A stretch of 64,000 nucleotides of DNA from Marivita sp. GX14005 (GTDB lineage Bacteria; Pseudomonadota; Alphaproteobacteria; Rhodobacterales; Rhodobacteraceae), in NCBI RefSeq assembly GCF_023370775.1, contig NZ_JAMCCQ010000003.1:124001-188000 (forward strand), written 5' to 3'. The translations under genes were made by a program, and so were the position numbers. The notes under the pieces were generated by a model. The model was not told the origin of the DNA. It ran no database searches and was given only the letters and a program-made list of their open reading frames with translations. Of this stretch, positions 1 to 9,379 are shown one piece after another (within the stretch, counting starts at the first letter, position 1; the number at the start of each line of letters is the position of its first letter).

Positions 1-856
<856 letters not shown>

Positions 857-920
857 GACGAGGCTCCTTTTCCTTCGCGCCCGGTGGCGCGCCGTCAAGT
901 GGCGAGGTTGACTTCGCCGT

Positions 921-949
921 GACTTACTCCCGCCGCACGGCGGGGTCAA
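921..949 (-). promoter_or_regulatory. Probable promoter of the nuo operon
   Basis: On the reverse strand TTGACC (-35) is followed after 17 nt by TAAGTC (-10), about 65 nt before the nuoA start. The spacer itself is an inverted repeat, CCCGCCG-TG-CGGCGGG. This is a sequence match only; no transcription start is known. Confidence 0.5.
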
Positions 950-1095
950 CCATTCGGCCCCCTGCCCGGCCCATGCCGAAGCGCGTTATTTCTAACAGCA
1001 ATCGCGCCGCTTTTCGATCAGATCCCGTCGGCATGCGGCAATCGGTCAGGGCCATATGGGGCGACATAGCGCAAAGCCACGCCGCCGCCAGCGGA

Positions 1096-1467
1096 TCAGG
1101 CCGTCATCACCGCCAGACACAGCGCCGCCAGAACCCAGGTGATCGGCGCCCAGACCGCCCGTTCGCGCCGCGACGGCGTGATGGTGTTGAGCAGCGCCGA
1201 GACAAGCTGCACGCCGCTGGCCAGCCATCCGGTCCAACGCGGCCATCCGAGCCCCGGAAACCCCGCCGCCGACAGGATCGCCAGCGCCATGAAGACAAGC
1301 ACCGGGATCGACAGCGCCGCGATCAGTCGTCCACCGAGCGGCAAGACACCCTCATACCGGCCGCCTTGCGTATAGGCTCCGAGCGGCGCACCGGCGATCA
1401 GCGCGATCTGGAAGAACACGATGGCAAGACAGGCCGTGGCGTAGAAATGCGCAAGGTGAACCGTCAC
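1096..1467 (-). CDS. Small multi-pass membrane protein, function unknown
   Basis: A 123-residue protein with about four hydrophobic segments (roughly residues 6-28, 45-68, 76-96 and 103-122) and a conserved-looking GAPLGAYTQGGRYEGVLP loop between the first two. I do not recognise a named function. The start is GTG at 1467, overlapping the upstream hydratase stop as GTGA, so it is translationally coupled as the last gene of the leucine-degradation operon. A longer reading frame upstream is only the shifted hydratase gene. Its position suggests an accessory role in the operon, but nothing in the sequence shows a substrate. Confidence 0.75.
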   Translation of the reverse strand: MTVHLAHFYATACLAIVFFQIALIAGAPLGAYTQGGRYEGVLPLGGRLIAALSIPVLVFMALAILSAAGFPGLGWPRWTGWLASGVQLVSALLNTITPSRRERAVWAPITWVLAALCLAVMTA

Positions 1468-2240
1468 GCCCAGCCCGGCTTGCGCTTGCCGAAAAACGCG
1501 TTCACCCCCTCGCGAGCCTCCTCGCTCTGCCACCGCGCAGCGAGCGCGTCTATGGCCCGATCCACCTGCGCCTGCGTGACCGGACCGGTCAACTCGCGCA
1601 TGAGCGCCTTGGCCTCGGCGACGGCACCTGGCGCGCAAGCGAGGTAAGGCGCAACCTCCGCCTCGATGGCGGCATCCAGATCGCCGGCCTCGACCGTACG
1701 GGCCAGCAGATTGAGCCGTACGGCTTCCTGCGCGTCAAAGACGCGCCCTGACATGAATATTTCGGACGCCCGCGTCCGCCCCATCCGCGCAAGCACATAT
1801 GGCCCGATATTGGCCGGGATCAGCCCGAGCCTCACCTCGGTCAGCCCCAGCTTCGCCCCCTGCACGCCGATCGCCACGTCACAAACCGATACCAGCCCGA
1901 CCCCGCCGCCCAGCGCATTGCCGTGAATCCGCCCGATCAGAGGCTGCGGCAACTCGTAAAGCGCGCCCAGCATGGTCGCGATGCGCCGGCTTTCCGCCTT
2001 GCGGGTTTCGGCACCCATCTCGAACTGCTCCCGCATCCAGGCCAGATCGCCGCCGGCGCAAAAGCTCTTGCCTTCCGCCGCCAGCACCACGACCCGCACC
2101 GACGCATCCCGCGCCAGATCGCGCGCCGCCGCCTCGATCTCGCCCATCATGCGCGCCGAAAGCGCATTGTGCTTCTCCGCCCGCGCCAGCCACAGCGTCG
2201 CCACCCCGCGCGCGTCGGTCTCGCATCTGATCAGGCTCAT
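1464..2240 (-). CDS. Enoyl-CoA hydratase/isomerase family, probable methylglutaconyl-CoA hydratase
   Basis: A crotonase-fold protein of 258 aa, the normal family length. SFCAGGDL (59-66) forms the first oxyanion-hole segment, HGNALGGGVGL (106-116) the second, and LGLTEVRLGLIP (131-142) holds the usual acidic catalytic residue E135. Lying in one operon with isovaleryl-CoA dehydrogenase and both methylcrotonyl-CoA carboxylase subunits, it most likely hydrates 3-methylglutaconyl-CoA to HMG-CoA. The substrate is inferred from context; crotonases cannot be assigned from motifs alone. The start ATG at 2240 was chosen because the crotonase homology begins there. Confidence 0.88.
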   Translation of the reverse strand: MSLIRCETDARGVATLWLARAEKHNALSARMMGEIEAAARDLARDASVRVVVLAAEGKSFCAGGDLAWMREQFEMGAETRKAESRRIATMLGALYELPQPLIGRIHGNALGGGVGLVSVCDVAIGVQGAKLGLTEVRLGLIPANIGPYVLARMGRTRASEIFMSGRVFDAQEAVRLNLLARTVEAGDLDAAIEAEVAPYLACAPGAVAEAKALMRELTGPVTQAQVDRAIDALAARWQSEEAREGVNAFFGKRKPGWA

Positions 2241-2294
2241 CCCTGCGCCCCCTGCACATGCGGCCCGGCCACGCACCCCGGGCACGCCCTGTCG

Positions 2295-2328
2295 CATCTT
2301 CTCTTCAAAAATACTCGAACACCCACGC
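2295..2328 (-). repeat. Degenerate copy of the hairpin/ATATTT 3'-end element
   Basis: After the GST stop codon the reverse strand reads TTCGAGTATTTTTGAAGAG and then AAG, matching the tail of the element found after mccB, moaA, the dehydrogenase at 38.2 kb and the acylase at 41.7 kb. The GC hairpin that precedes the tail in the other copies is not recognisable here. Confidence 0.4.
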
Positions 2329-3000
2329 TCACGCCGCCTCCCAGGCCGGGTAGAAGTCCCTCTCGTAGAGCCGCGCGCCGCCCGGCTCGGGCAGGGATTT
2401 GACGAACGCCTCCCGCTCGGTGATCCGCCCATACCACTCAGCCACGGCCGGATGCGCATCGAGCCGCTTGAAATGCCGCGCCATGTAAACCGCCTGCCCG
2501 ACGCAAATATCGGCCGCCGAGAACCCGCTGGTTAAAAGGTAGTCGCGGTTCTCCACCGGGGTCGACAGCCGCGCCTCGATCGCGTCATAACACTTGCCCA
2601 GCCGCGCCGCTTCGAGCTTCATCACCACGGGGCTGCGCATCTCGTCCTCGTAAAGCGCGATATGCTGCTGCGTCAGCGCCGCGACATGCTGGCTGATCGT
2701 TTCGGCGAAATGCACCCAGACGAGCCAGGCCATCCGGTCGGGCTCGGTCGGCAACCGGCCCATATTCGCCTCGGGAAACCGCTCGCAGAGATAGATCGTG
2801 ATCGCCCCGCTCTCGAACATCCGCTCGCCATCGATCTCGAGCGCCGGAACCCGCCCGGCGGGCGACAGGCTCAGGTAATCCGGCGCGCGCAGCGACCGGT
2901 CGAAGGCACGCACCACCACGTCGAACTCGAGCTCCAATTCGTGCAACAGCCAGAGGATCCGCATCGAACGCGTCTGCGGGCAGTGATGCAACCGGATCAT
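2329..3000 (-). CDS. Glutathione S-transferase family protein
   Basis: A 223-residue cytosolic GST-like protein. The N-terminal thioredoxin-fold domain (about 1-80) begins MIRLHHCPQTRSMR, with GRVPALE (the cis-proline loop) and FESGAITIYLCERF, which contains the glutathione-binding E-S pair. An all-helical C-terminal domain follows. The start overlaps the mccA stop by 4 nt (ATGA). It sits inside the leucine operon, in a place where other bacteria often have HMG-CoA lyase. Whether it conjugates, isomerises or protects against a reactive acyl-CoA intermediate cannot be told from sequence. Confidence 0.88.
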   Translation of the reverse strand: MIRLHHCPQTRSMRILWLLHELELEFDVVVRAFDRSLRAPDYLSLSPAGRVPALEIDGERMFESGAITIYLCERFPEANMGRLPTEPDRMAWLVWVHFAETISQHVAALTQQHIALYEDEMRSPVVMKLEAARLGKCYDAIEARLSTPVENRDYLLTSGFSAADICVGQAVYMARHFKRLDAHPAVAEWYGRITEREAFVKSLPEPGGARLYERDFYPAWEAA

Positions 3001-4937
3001 GTCTCTTCCGCCTCCAGCCGAATGAGCGCCGCTCCCGCCGCGACCTGACCGCCGGGCTCGGCCAGCACTTCCGCCACGACACCGTCGCGCGCCGCGCGCA
3101 GCGCATGTTCCATCTTCATCGCCTCCAGAATGGCCAGCCTGTCGCCTTTTGCAACCCTGGCACCCGCCGCCACGAAAATCTCGCGCACCAGCCCCGGCAT
3201 CGGCGCCTCGATCAGATCGCCGCCCGCCCCGGCCTCGCCCGCCTGCTCGAGCGGATCGATCCGCACCACCTCGAGCGGCACCGCCCCGAACAGCGTCACG
3301 CGCCCATCCTCGACATGCGCGGCCCGCGCGGCCTGCCCGTTGAACCGCCAGCCGCGCGATCCGAGCCGTGCCGCGACAACCTGGCCCGCGATCGCAACAT
3401 CGACCCGCCCGGCGCCAAGGACGCAAAGCTCGGCCATCACCTTCTTGTCGCCGACGCACAGCGCGATCCGCTGGCTGAGCGGCTGCCAGAGCGTGAACCC
3501 GCTCAACCAGTCACGCGCATCCTGCAGCCCGGCGAGCATCACCGCCGCCTGTGCCAGCGCCGCCGGCTCCGTATCCTCGACCGCGATCAAAATCTCCAGA
3601 TCGCGCCCGATCAACCCGGTATCGACCTCGCCGCGCGAAAACCCCTCATGCTGCGCCAGCGCGCCCAGAAAGGCAAGATTGGTCACGGTGCCGGCGACCT
3701 CGGTTTCCTCCAGCGCGCGCCGCAAACGCCTCAGCGCGACATCCCGGTCCGGCCCATGCACGATCACCTTGGCGATCATCGGATCGTAATGCGGTGAAAC
3801 CTCGTCCCCGCTGCGCACCCCGGTATCGGCCCGCGCGCCTTCCGGAAACGCCAAGTGCGCCAGCCGCCCGGTGGCGGGCAAGAACCCCGCCGGCACATCC
3901 TCGGCATAAAGCCGCGCCTCGAAGGCATGCCCGCGTATCGACAAATCCTCTTGCGCGCAGGGCAACGGCTCACCCGCGGCGACGCGCAACTGCCATTCGA
4001 CGAGATCGACACCGGTGATCGCCTCGGTCACGGGATGCTCGACCTGAAGACGCGTGTTCATCTCCATGAACCAGAACCCGTCCGGGCGCAGCCCGCCCGA
4101 TCCGTCGACGATGAACTCCACCGTCCCGGCGCCCCGGTAGCCGATCGCCTCCGCGGCACGCACAGCCGCCTGTCCCATCGCCGCGCGCATCTCGGCGCTC
4201 ATACCCGGGGCCGGCGCTTCCTCGATCACCTTCTGATGCCGCCGTTGCAGCGAACAATCCCGCTCGAAAAGATGCACGGCGCGCGTGCCATCGCCGAACA
4301 CCTGCATCTCGATATGGCGCGGCGAGGTGATGAACTTCTCGATCAGCACATGGCCGTTGCCGAACGCGGCCAAAGCCTCCGATTGCGCCGCCTTCAAGGC
4401 ATCGGCGAACTCTCCCGCATTCTCGACCAGCCGCATCCCCTTGCCGCCGCCGCCCGCCACGGCCTTGATCAAAACAGGATAGCCGATCTTCGCAGCCTCC
4501 GATGCCAACAGCCCGGGCGATTGATCGGAGCCCTGATAGCCCGGCACCACCGGCACACCCGCGCGTGCCATCACGTCCTTCGCCGCATCCTTCAGCCCCA
4601 TCGCCCGGATCGCCGAGGCCGGCGGGCCGATGAAGACAAGCCCCGCCGCCTCGACCGCCTCGACGAAGTCCGGGTTCTCGGACAGGAACCCATATCCGGG
4701 ATGGATCGCCTGCGCGCCCGTCGCCTGCGCGGCGGCGATGATCGCGTCGCCCCGCAGGTAGCTTTCGGCGGGCGACGCCCCGCCCAGCGACACCGCGACA
4801 TCCGCCATCTCGACGTGCCGCGCCTGCGCGTCCACATCGGAATGCACCGCAACCGTGCGCACCCCCAACCGGCGGCAGGTCTCCATCACCCGGCAGGCAA
4901 TTTCACCGCGATTGGCTATCAGGACCGTGTCAAACAT
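2997..4937 (-). CDS. mccA: Methylcrotonyl-CoA carboxylase, biotin-containing alpha subunit
   Basis: Carries the biotin carboxylase and biotin carrier parts of 3-methylcrotonyl-CoA carboxylase, the ATP-dependent step of leucine degradation. The 646 residues open with the carboxylase signature LIANRGEIACRV. The ATP-grasp glycine loop is GGGGKGMRLVE, and EMNTRLQVEHPVTE is the catalytic segment. The C-terminal biotinyl domain has EAMKMEH, with the modified lysine at K608. Length and domain order match acyl-CoA carboxylase alpha subunits. A propionyl-CoA specificity is possible on motifs alone, but the adjacent mccB, ivd and hydratase favour methylcrotonyl-CoA. Confidence 0.95.
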   Translation of the reverse strand: MFDTVLIANRGEIACRVMETCRRLGVRTVAVHSDVDAQARHVEMADVAVSLGGASPAESYLRGDAIIAAAQATGAQAIHPGYGFLSENPDFVEAVEAAGLVFIGPPASAIRAMGLKDAAKDVMARAGVPVVPGYQGSDQSPGLLASEAAKIGYPVLIKAVAGGGGKGMRLVENAGEFADALKAAQSEALAAFGNGHVLIEKFITSPRHIEMQVFGDGTRAVHLFERDCSLQRRHQKVIEEAPAPGMSAEMRAAMGQAAVRAAEAIGYRGAGTVEFIVDGSGGLRPDGFWFMEMNTRLQVEHPVTEAITGVDLVEWQLRVAAGEPLPCAQEDLSIRGHAFEARLYAEDVPAGFLPATGRLAHLAFPEGARADTGVRSGDEVSPHYDPMIAKVIVHGPDRDVALRRLRRALEETEVAGTVTNLAFLGALAQHEGFSRGEVDTGLIGRDLEILIAVEDTEPAALAQAAVMLAGLQDARDWLSGFTLWQPLSQRIALCVGDKKVMAELCVLGAGRVDVAIAGQVVAARLGSRGWRFNGQAARAAHVEDGRVTLFGAVPLEVVRIDPLEQAGEAGAGGDLIEAPMPGLVREIFVAAGARVAKGDRLAILEAMKMEHALRAARDGVVAEVLAEPGGQVAAGAALIRLEAEET

Positions 4938-4952
4938 AAAGCGCGCCCTTCC

Positions 4953-5005
4953 TTGCTTCTTTGGGCCTCAAATACCTCGGGGGGCTTGGGGGGCTGGCCC
5001 CCCAA
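4953..5005 (-). terminator. Hairpin plus ATATTT-type 3' element after mccB
   Basis: Directly after the mccB stop the reverse strand forms the hairpin TTGGGGGG-CCAG-CCCCCCAA (4986-5005). It is followed by CCCCCCGAGGTATTTGAGG and then CCCAAAGAAG. This is one of five copies in the window of the same arrangement. It lies between mccB and mccA, so it may attenuate rather than end the operon. Confidence 0.6.
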
Positions 5006-6607
5006 TCACATGCGGAACACACCGAACCGCGTCTCCCCAACAGGCGCATTGAGCGCCGCCTCCAGCGACAGCGACAGCACCGCACGCGACTTGCGCGGGT
5101 CGATGATGCCGTCATCCCAAAGCCGGGCGGCGGCGTAGAGCGGATGCGCCTGCTCCTCGAACATCTCGATCGTGGGCCGCTTGAACGCCGCTTCCTCCTC
5201 GTCCGACCAACTCTCCCCCCGCTTTTCCATCGCATCGCGCTTGACGGTCGCCAGCACGCCCGCCGCCTGTTCGCCGCCCATCACGGAAATCCGGCTGTTC
5301 GGCCAGGTCCAGAGAAATCGCGGCTGGTAGGCGCGGCCGGCCATGCCGTAATTGCCCGCCCCGAAAGAGCCGCCCACGAGCATGGTGATCTTGGGAACCG
5401 AGGTGCAGGCGACCGCCGTCACCATCTTGGCGCCGTGCCGCGCGATGCCTTCGTTCTCGTATTTCCGGCCCACCATGAAACCGGTGATGTTCTGCAAAAA
5501 GACCAACGGGATCTTGCGCTGCGAGCAAAGCTCCACGAAATGCGCGCCTTTCTGCGCGGCCTCGCTGAAGAGCACGCCGTTATTGGCGACGATCCCCACC
5601 GGCCAGCCATCGACATGCGCGAAGCCCGTCACCAGCGTCTCTCCGAAGCGCGGCTTGAACTCGTCGAAATAGGAGCCGTCCACAACCCGCGCAATCACCT
5701 CGCGGATGTCGTAGGGCGTGCGCAGATCGCCCGGAACGACACCGAGGATCTCGTCCGGGTCATAGGCCGGGTCTTCCGATGTCTGACGTATGCCGGGCGC
5801 GAATCCGGCGCCGAGCGAGCCGACCGCGCGCCGCGCGAGGGCCAGCGCATGCGCGTCATCCTCCGCCAGATAATCGGCGACACCCGACAGACGCGTGTGC
5901 ACGTCGCCGCCGCCCAGATCCTCGGCCGTAACCACTTCGCCCGTCGCCGCCTTCACCAAGGGCGGGCCAGCGAGGAAGATCGTACCCTGTTCCTTCACGA
6001 TGATCGTCACGTCCGACATGGCGGGCACATAGGCACCGCCTGCGGTGCAGGAGCCCATGACCACCGCGATCTGCGCGATGCCCTTCGCGCTCATCCGCGC
6101 CTGATTGTAGAAGATGCGCCCGAAATGGTCGCGGTCGGGAAAGACCTCGTCCTGATTGGGCAGGTTCGCGCCGCCGCTATCGACAAGGTAGATGCAGGGC
6201 AGATGGTTTTCCTCGGCGATCTCCTGCGCGCGCAGGTGCTTCTTGACCGTCATCGGATAATAGGTGCCGCCCTTCACGGTTGCGTCGTTGCACACCACCA
6301 TGACCTGCCGCCCCATCACCCTTCCCACACCGGCGATCACGCCGGCGGCAGGGGCTGCATCGTCATACATGCCATGCGCCGCCGTTGCCCCGATCTCCAA
6401 GAAAGGCGATCCTAGATCGAGCAGGTTCGCCACACGCTCGCGCGGCAGCATCTTGCCGCGCGCCACATGACGCTCGCGCGCCCGTTCACCGCCGCCGGCA
6501 GCCGCCTGTTCCGCCGCCTCGCGCACGACGCGCAAGGCCTCTTCATGCGCGGCGCGGTTGGCCTTGAACGCCTCCGAGCACGGAACGGCTTGCGAGTGCA
6601 GCTTCAT
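5006..6607 (-). CDS. mccB: Methylcrotonyl-CoA carboxylase, carboxyltransferase beta subunit
   Basis: The 533-residue carboxyltransferase subunit, which transfers CO2 from carboxybiotin to methylcrotonyl-CoA. Both crotonase-like halves are recognisable. The N-terminal half has [19 protein letters not shown] and [15 protein letters not shown]. The C-terminal half has [31 protein letters not shown] and [12 protein letters not shown]. These are characteristic of MccB-type subunits. The start MKLHSQAV at 6607 is preferred over a longer frame because it overlaps the stop of the preceding gene (ATGA) and the family homology starts here. A GC-rich hairpin element follows the stop. Confidence 0.95.
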   Translation of the reverse strand: MKLHSQAVPCSEAFKANRAAHEEALRVVREAAEQAAAGGGERARERHVARGKMLPRERVANLLDLGSPFLEIGATAAHGMYDDAAPAAGVIAGVGRVMGRQVMVVCNDATVKGGTYYPMTVKKHLRAQEIAEENHLPCIYLVDSGGANLPNQDEVFPDRDHFGRIFYNQARMSAKGIAQIAVVMGSCTAGGAYVPAMSDVTIIVKEQGTIFLAGPPLVKAATGEVVTAEDLGGGDVHTRLSGVADYLAEDDAHALALARRAVGSLGAGFAPGIRQTSEDPAYDPDEILGVVPGDLRTPYDIREVIARVVDGSYFDEFKPRFGETLVTGFAHVDGWPVGIVANNGVLFSEAAQKGAHFVELCSQRKIPLVFLQNITGFMVGRKYENEGIARHGAKMVTAVACTSVPKITMLVGGSFGAGNYGMAGRAYQPRFLWTWPNSRISVMGGEQAAGVLATVKRDAMEKRGESWSDEEEAAFKRPTIEMFEEQAHPLYAAARLWDDGIIDPRKSRAVLSLSLEAALNAPVGETRFGVFRM

Positions 6608-7098
6608 TGCATCCCCCCCGTCATGTCGCGCAATTCCAGCGCCCTCTGCGCGGTCATCGTCAGGTGGCAATTCGCAGCGACGATACTGCGCATCGTGCCG
6701 TCCTGCCAAAGCGCGTAGCGCGCGGCGCAATCGGCATCGCGAAAGGCGATCCAGGCGCGTTGCGCATCGCGCAGCGCGTCGGTTCGGTCCATCACCGGAG
6801 AGGCGCCTTGCGCATCCTGCATGGCGTTGAAATCCTGCGTCCGCCCGTATTGTTCGTTCAGGATCGCATCCCAATGCGCGGTTTCGGCCTGGATGCACTC
6901 CATCATCCCGATGGTGGTGGAGCCGCCGGGAAGCTGCTGGCACTGGCCGGAGGCCTGCCCGAGACAGGGCGGATAGACGCTTCCCGGCGGGGTGCTGGCG
7001 AAACAGCCGCGCACGATCTGCGGATCGGCCCCGAGATTTTGCGCGGCGGCCATGCCGGGAAACGCCAGAGCCGCGATCACGACCATTTTAATTCTCAT
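6604..7098 (-). CDS. Secreted LprI-like (DUF1311) protein
   Basis: A 164-residue protein with a clear signal peptide (about 1-19, ending MAAAQ). The C-terminal half carries the DUF1311/LprI-type block [16 protein letters not shown]. Several cysteines suggest disulfides in the periplasm. Some family members inhibit lysozyme, but many have no known role, so no activity is claimed. Both ends are locked into the operon: its start overlaps the acyl-CoA synthetase stop and its stop overlaps the mccB start, each by 4 nt. A secreted protein coupled this tightly to cytosolic leucine catabolism is unexpected. Confidence 0.85.
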   Translation of the reverse strand: MRIKMVVIAALAFPGMAAAQNLGADPQIVRGCFASTPPGSVYPPCLGQASGQCQQLPGGSTTIGMMECIQAETAHWDAILNEQYGRTQDFNAMQDAQGASPVMDRTDALRDAQRAWIAFRDADCAARYALWQDGTMRSIVAANCHLTMTAQRALELRDMTGGMQ

Positions 7099-8657
7099 TC
7101 TTCCACCTCCCGCGCCGCGCGCGCCTTGAGTTCCTTGCGGATCACCTTGCCGGTGACGGTCATCGGCAAATTTTCGACAAAGGCGATCTCGCGGGGATAG
7201 GAATGGCCCGCCAGCCGCGTTTTGACCCAGTCGCGCAACACGTCTTCGCTGGCCTGCGCGCCGGTCTTGAGCACGACATAGGCCTTCACGATCTCGGTGC
7301 GCAGCGCGCACGGCTTGCCGACCACGCCGCAGGTGGCGACGGCGGGATGGGTGAGCAGGCAATCCTCGATCTCGCCCGGCCCGATGCGGTAGCCCGACGA
7401 GGTGATGACATCGTCATCGCGCCCGACGAAGCGGATCGTCTCGCCGGTCTGAACGCCCCGGTCGCCGGTCAGCATCCAGTCGCCGCGAAACTTGGCCGCC
7501 GTCGCTTCGGGCTTGCGCCAGTATTCGAGAAACATCGCCGCCGATCCGCGCCGGATCGCGATATCGCCCTCACCGTCGCAAATCTGCCCGCCCGCGCCGA
7601 TCACCGCCACCTGATGCCCCGGCACCGGGCGACCGATGGCACCGGGGACGGTGTCGAAGGATGCGCCGCAGGAAGACAGAACCATGTTGCACTCGGTCTG
7701 ACCGTAGAATTCGTTGATCGTCACCCCGAACGCCTCCCGGCCCCAATCGAGCATCTCCGCACCCAGCGCCTCGCCGCCGCTGGCGACCGAGCGCAGCCCG
7801 CCGATCCGCGCGCCCCCGGCCTTCAGCATCCGCAGCGCGGTGGGCGGGAAGAACACGTTGCGCACGCCGCCCTCGTGGCAGATGCGGGCGCAGTCGGGCG
7901 CGCTGAACTTGGCCATGCGCGCCGCGACCACCGGCACACCGATCGCCAGCCCCGACATCAGCACGTTGAAAAGCCCCCCGATCCAGGCCCAATCGGCTGG
8001 CGTCCAGATCACATCGCCCGGCTGGCCGAGGAAATCATGGCTCATTTCCACGCCCGGAAAATGGCCGGTCAACACGCGATGCCCGTGCAGCACGCCCTTG
8101 GGGGCGCCCGTCGTGCCGCTGGTATAGGACAGCAGCGCGGCATCCTCCGGCCCGGTCTCGACCATCGCGCGGGTGCCGCCCGATGCGCCCAGATCGCTGC
8201 GCGTGATGCAGGCGACGCCCAGACCGGCAAGCTGCGCCACCCCTTCGAGATCGGTCACGACGACGCCAAGCCCGGCATCCTCGATCCGGCTGCGCAGCGC
8301 GTCCGTCTGGAACAGCTTGAACAGCGGCACCGAGATCGCGCCCAGCCGCCATGCCGCGATATGGGCGGCGGCGCAAAGCGGCGATTGCGAGAGCAGCACG
8401 CCCACCCGGTCGCCCTTCATCACGCCGCGTTCGATCAGCGCCGCCTCGACCTGCCGCGAGCGATACCACAGATCGCCATAGGTGATCCGCCGCGCCCGCT
8501 CCGGCGTGACCTCGATGATCGCCGTGCGGTCCGGTTCGGTCGCGGCCCAGCCGTCGCAGACCTGATGCGCCATGTTGAGCGATGCGGGCAGATCCCAGTC
8601 GAACCCCTTGCGCAACGCGTCATAGGGCGCCGGTCGTAACATGGTGCGGTATGTCAT
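7095..8657 (-). CDS. AMP-forming acyl-CoA synthetase
   Basis: A 520-residue member of the AMP-binding adenylate-forming superfamily that activates a carboxylic acid to its CoA thioester. The phosphate-binding loop SYTSGTTGAPKGV, the adenine motif NEFYGQTECN, LTGDRGV, and the C-terminal catalytic-lysine region MTVTGKVIRKEL are all present. It resembles the acetyl/medium-chain synthetase branch. Its place in the leucine operon suggests isovalerate or another short branched acid as substrate, or acetoacetate; this is inference. The start ATG at 8657 overlaps the preceding gene's stop. A second ATG 15 nt downstream is possible. Confidence 0.9.
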   Translation of the reverse strand: MTYRTMLRPAPYDALRKGFDWDLPASLNMAHQVCDGWAATEPDRTAIIEVTPERARRITYGDLWYRSRQVEAALIERGVMKGDRVGVLLSQSPLCAAAHIAAWRLGAISVPLFKLFQTDALRSRIEDAGLGVVVTDLEGVAQLAGLGVACITRSDLGASGGTRAMVETGPEDAALLSYTSGTTGAPKGVLHGHRVLTGHFPGVEMSHDFLGQPGDVIWTPADWAWIGGLFNVLMSGLAIGVPVVAARMAKFSAPDCARICHEGGVRNVFFPPTALRMLKAGGARIGGLRSVASGGEALGAEMLDWGREAFGVTINEFYGQTECNMVLSSCGASFDTVPGAIGRPVPGHQVAVIGAGGQICDGEGDIAIRRGSAAMFLEYWRKPEATAAKFRGDWMLTGDRGVQTGETIRFVGRDDDVITSSGYRIGPGEIEDCLLTHPAVATCGVVGKPCALRTEIVKAYVVLKTGAQASEDVLRDWVKTRLAGHSYPREIAFVENLPMTVTGKVIRKELKARAAREVEE

Positions 8658-8950
8658 ATCGCCGGCCTTTCGCGCACGGGTTCGGTGGAGATCACGCCGC
8701 CGAAGCGATTGACGTGATAGGACAGCGCGCCGCAGCGCACGGTGATCCACGCGCCGCGCACCTGCCCCGGCAATCCCGTGCAATCGCTCTGGCGTGCGCC
8801 TCCATCCTCCGTGACATAGCGGCGCGACATGGTGTCGATCACATCGCTTTCCGTGAGCGTGGCGGCGATCCAGCCATAGCGAAAGGCCAAGAGCGCACCC
8901 AGAACGGTCGCCAGAGCCAGTGGGAGGAACCAGATCCAATGTGCCGTCAT
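8654..8950 (-). CDS. Small membrane-anchored protein of unknown function
   Basis: A 98-residue protein with one N-terminal transmembrane segment (about residues 5-25). A soluble, probably periplasmic tail follows, holding two cysteines near positions 57 and 73 that could form a disulfide. I do not recognise the family. It overlaps both neighbours by 4 nt (DUF1622 gene upstream, acyl-CoA synthetase downstream), which supports it being a real translated member of the operon. Confidence 0.7.
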   Translation of the reverse strand: MTAHWIWFLPLALATVLGALLAFRYGWIAATLTESDVIDTMSRRYVTEDGGARQSDCTGLPGQVRGAWITVRCGALSYHVNRFGGVISTEPVRERPAI

Positions 8951-9348
8951 TCCCGCTCCACCTCATGCTTGAGCTGTTCGAGTTCGCGATCGAGAAAGTA
9001 GGAGGTGATAGAACGGATCACCACCAGAAGCAGCAGGAAGATCAGATCGAGAAACGCAAGGCTGAGCGCGGTGTGGACGACATCCGACACGATGAAGAGC
9101 TCCAGCCCGGCGAGGATATAGCGCCCCAGCTCGATCCGCTCGCGGTTCATGCCGCGCACCCTTTCGACGCTCTCGCGCCTGATCTCGGAGCGCGCCACAC
9201 CGATGATGAACCGCAATGCGCCGATCAGAAGCAGCGCGATGGCAAAGAGATCGACCACCGCCGCCGCCCATTCGAGCCCGTGCACGAGCGCCCCGAATTC
9301 GGAATGAAGGATCGTCTCCTCAGTCGCGCTGTTCAGCAGGCTTTCCAC
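8947..9348 (-). CDS. DUF1622-family membrane protein
   Basis: A 133-residue inner-membrane protein with three hydrophobic stretches (about 28-50, 79-96 and 97-115) and a charged cytoplasmic loop RSEIRRESVERVRG between the first two. This pattern fits the DUF1622 family, whose function is unknown. The start is GTG at 9348, preceded by a GGAGGGA-like ribosome-binding site in the short gap after the isovaleryl-CoA dehydrogenase gene. It is the second gene of the operon. Confidence 0.75.
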   Translation of the reverse strand: MESLLNSATEETILHSEFGALVHGLEWAAAVVDLFAIALLLIGALRFIIGVARSEIRRESVERVRGMNRERIELGRYILAGLELFIVSDVVHTALSLAFLDLIFLLLLVVIRSITSYFLDRELEQLKHEVERE

Positions 9349-9379
9349 CCTCGGTCCCTCCGGTGCCGCTCAGGCGCTC

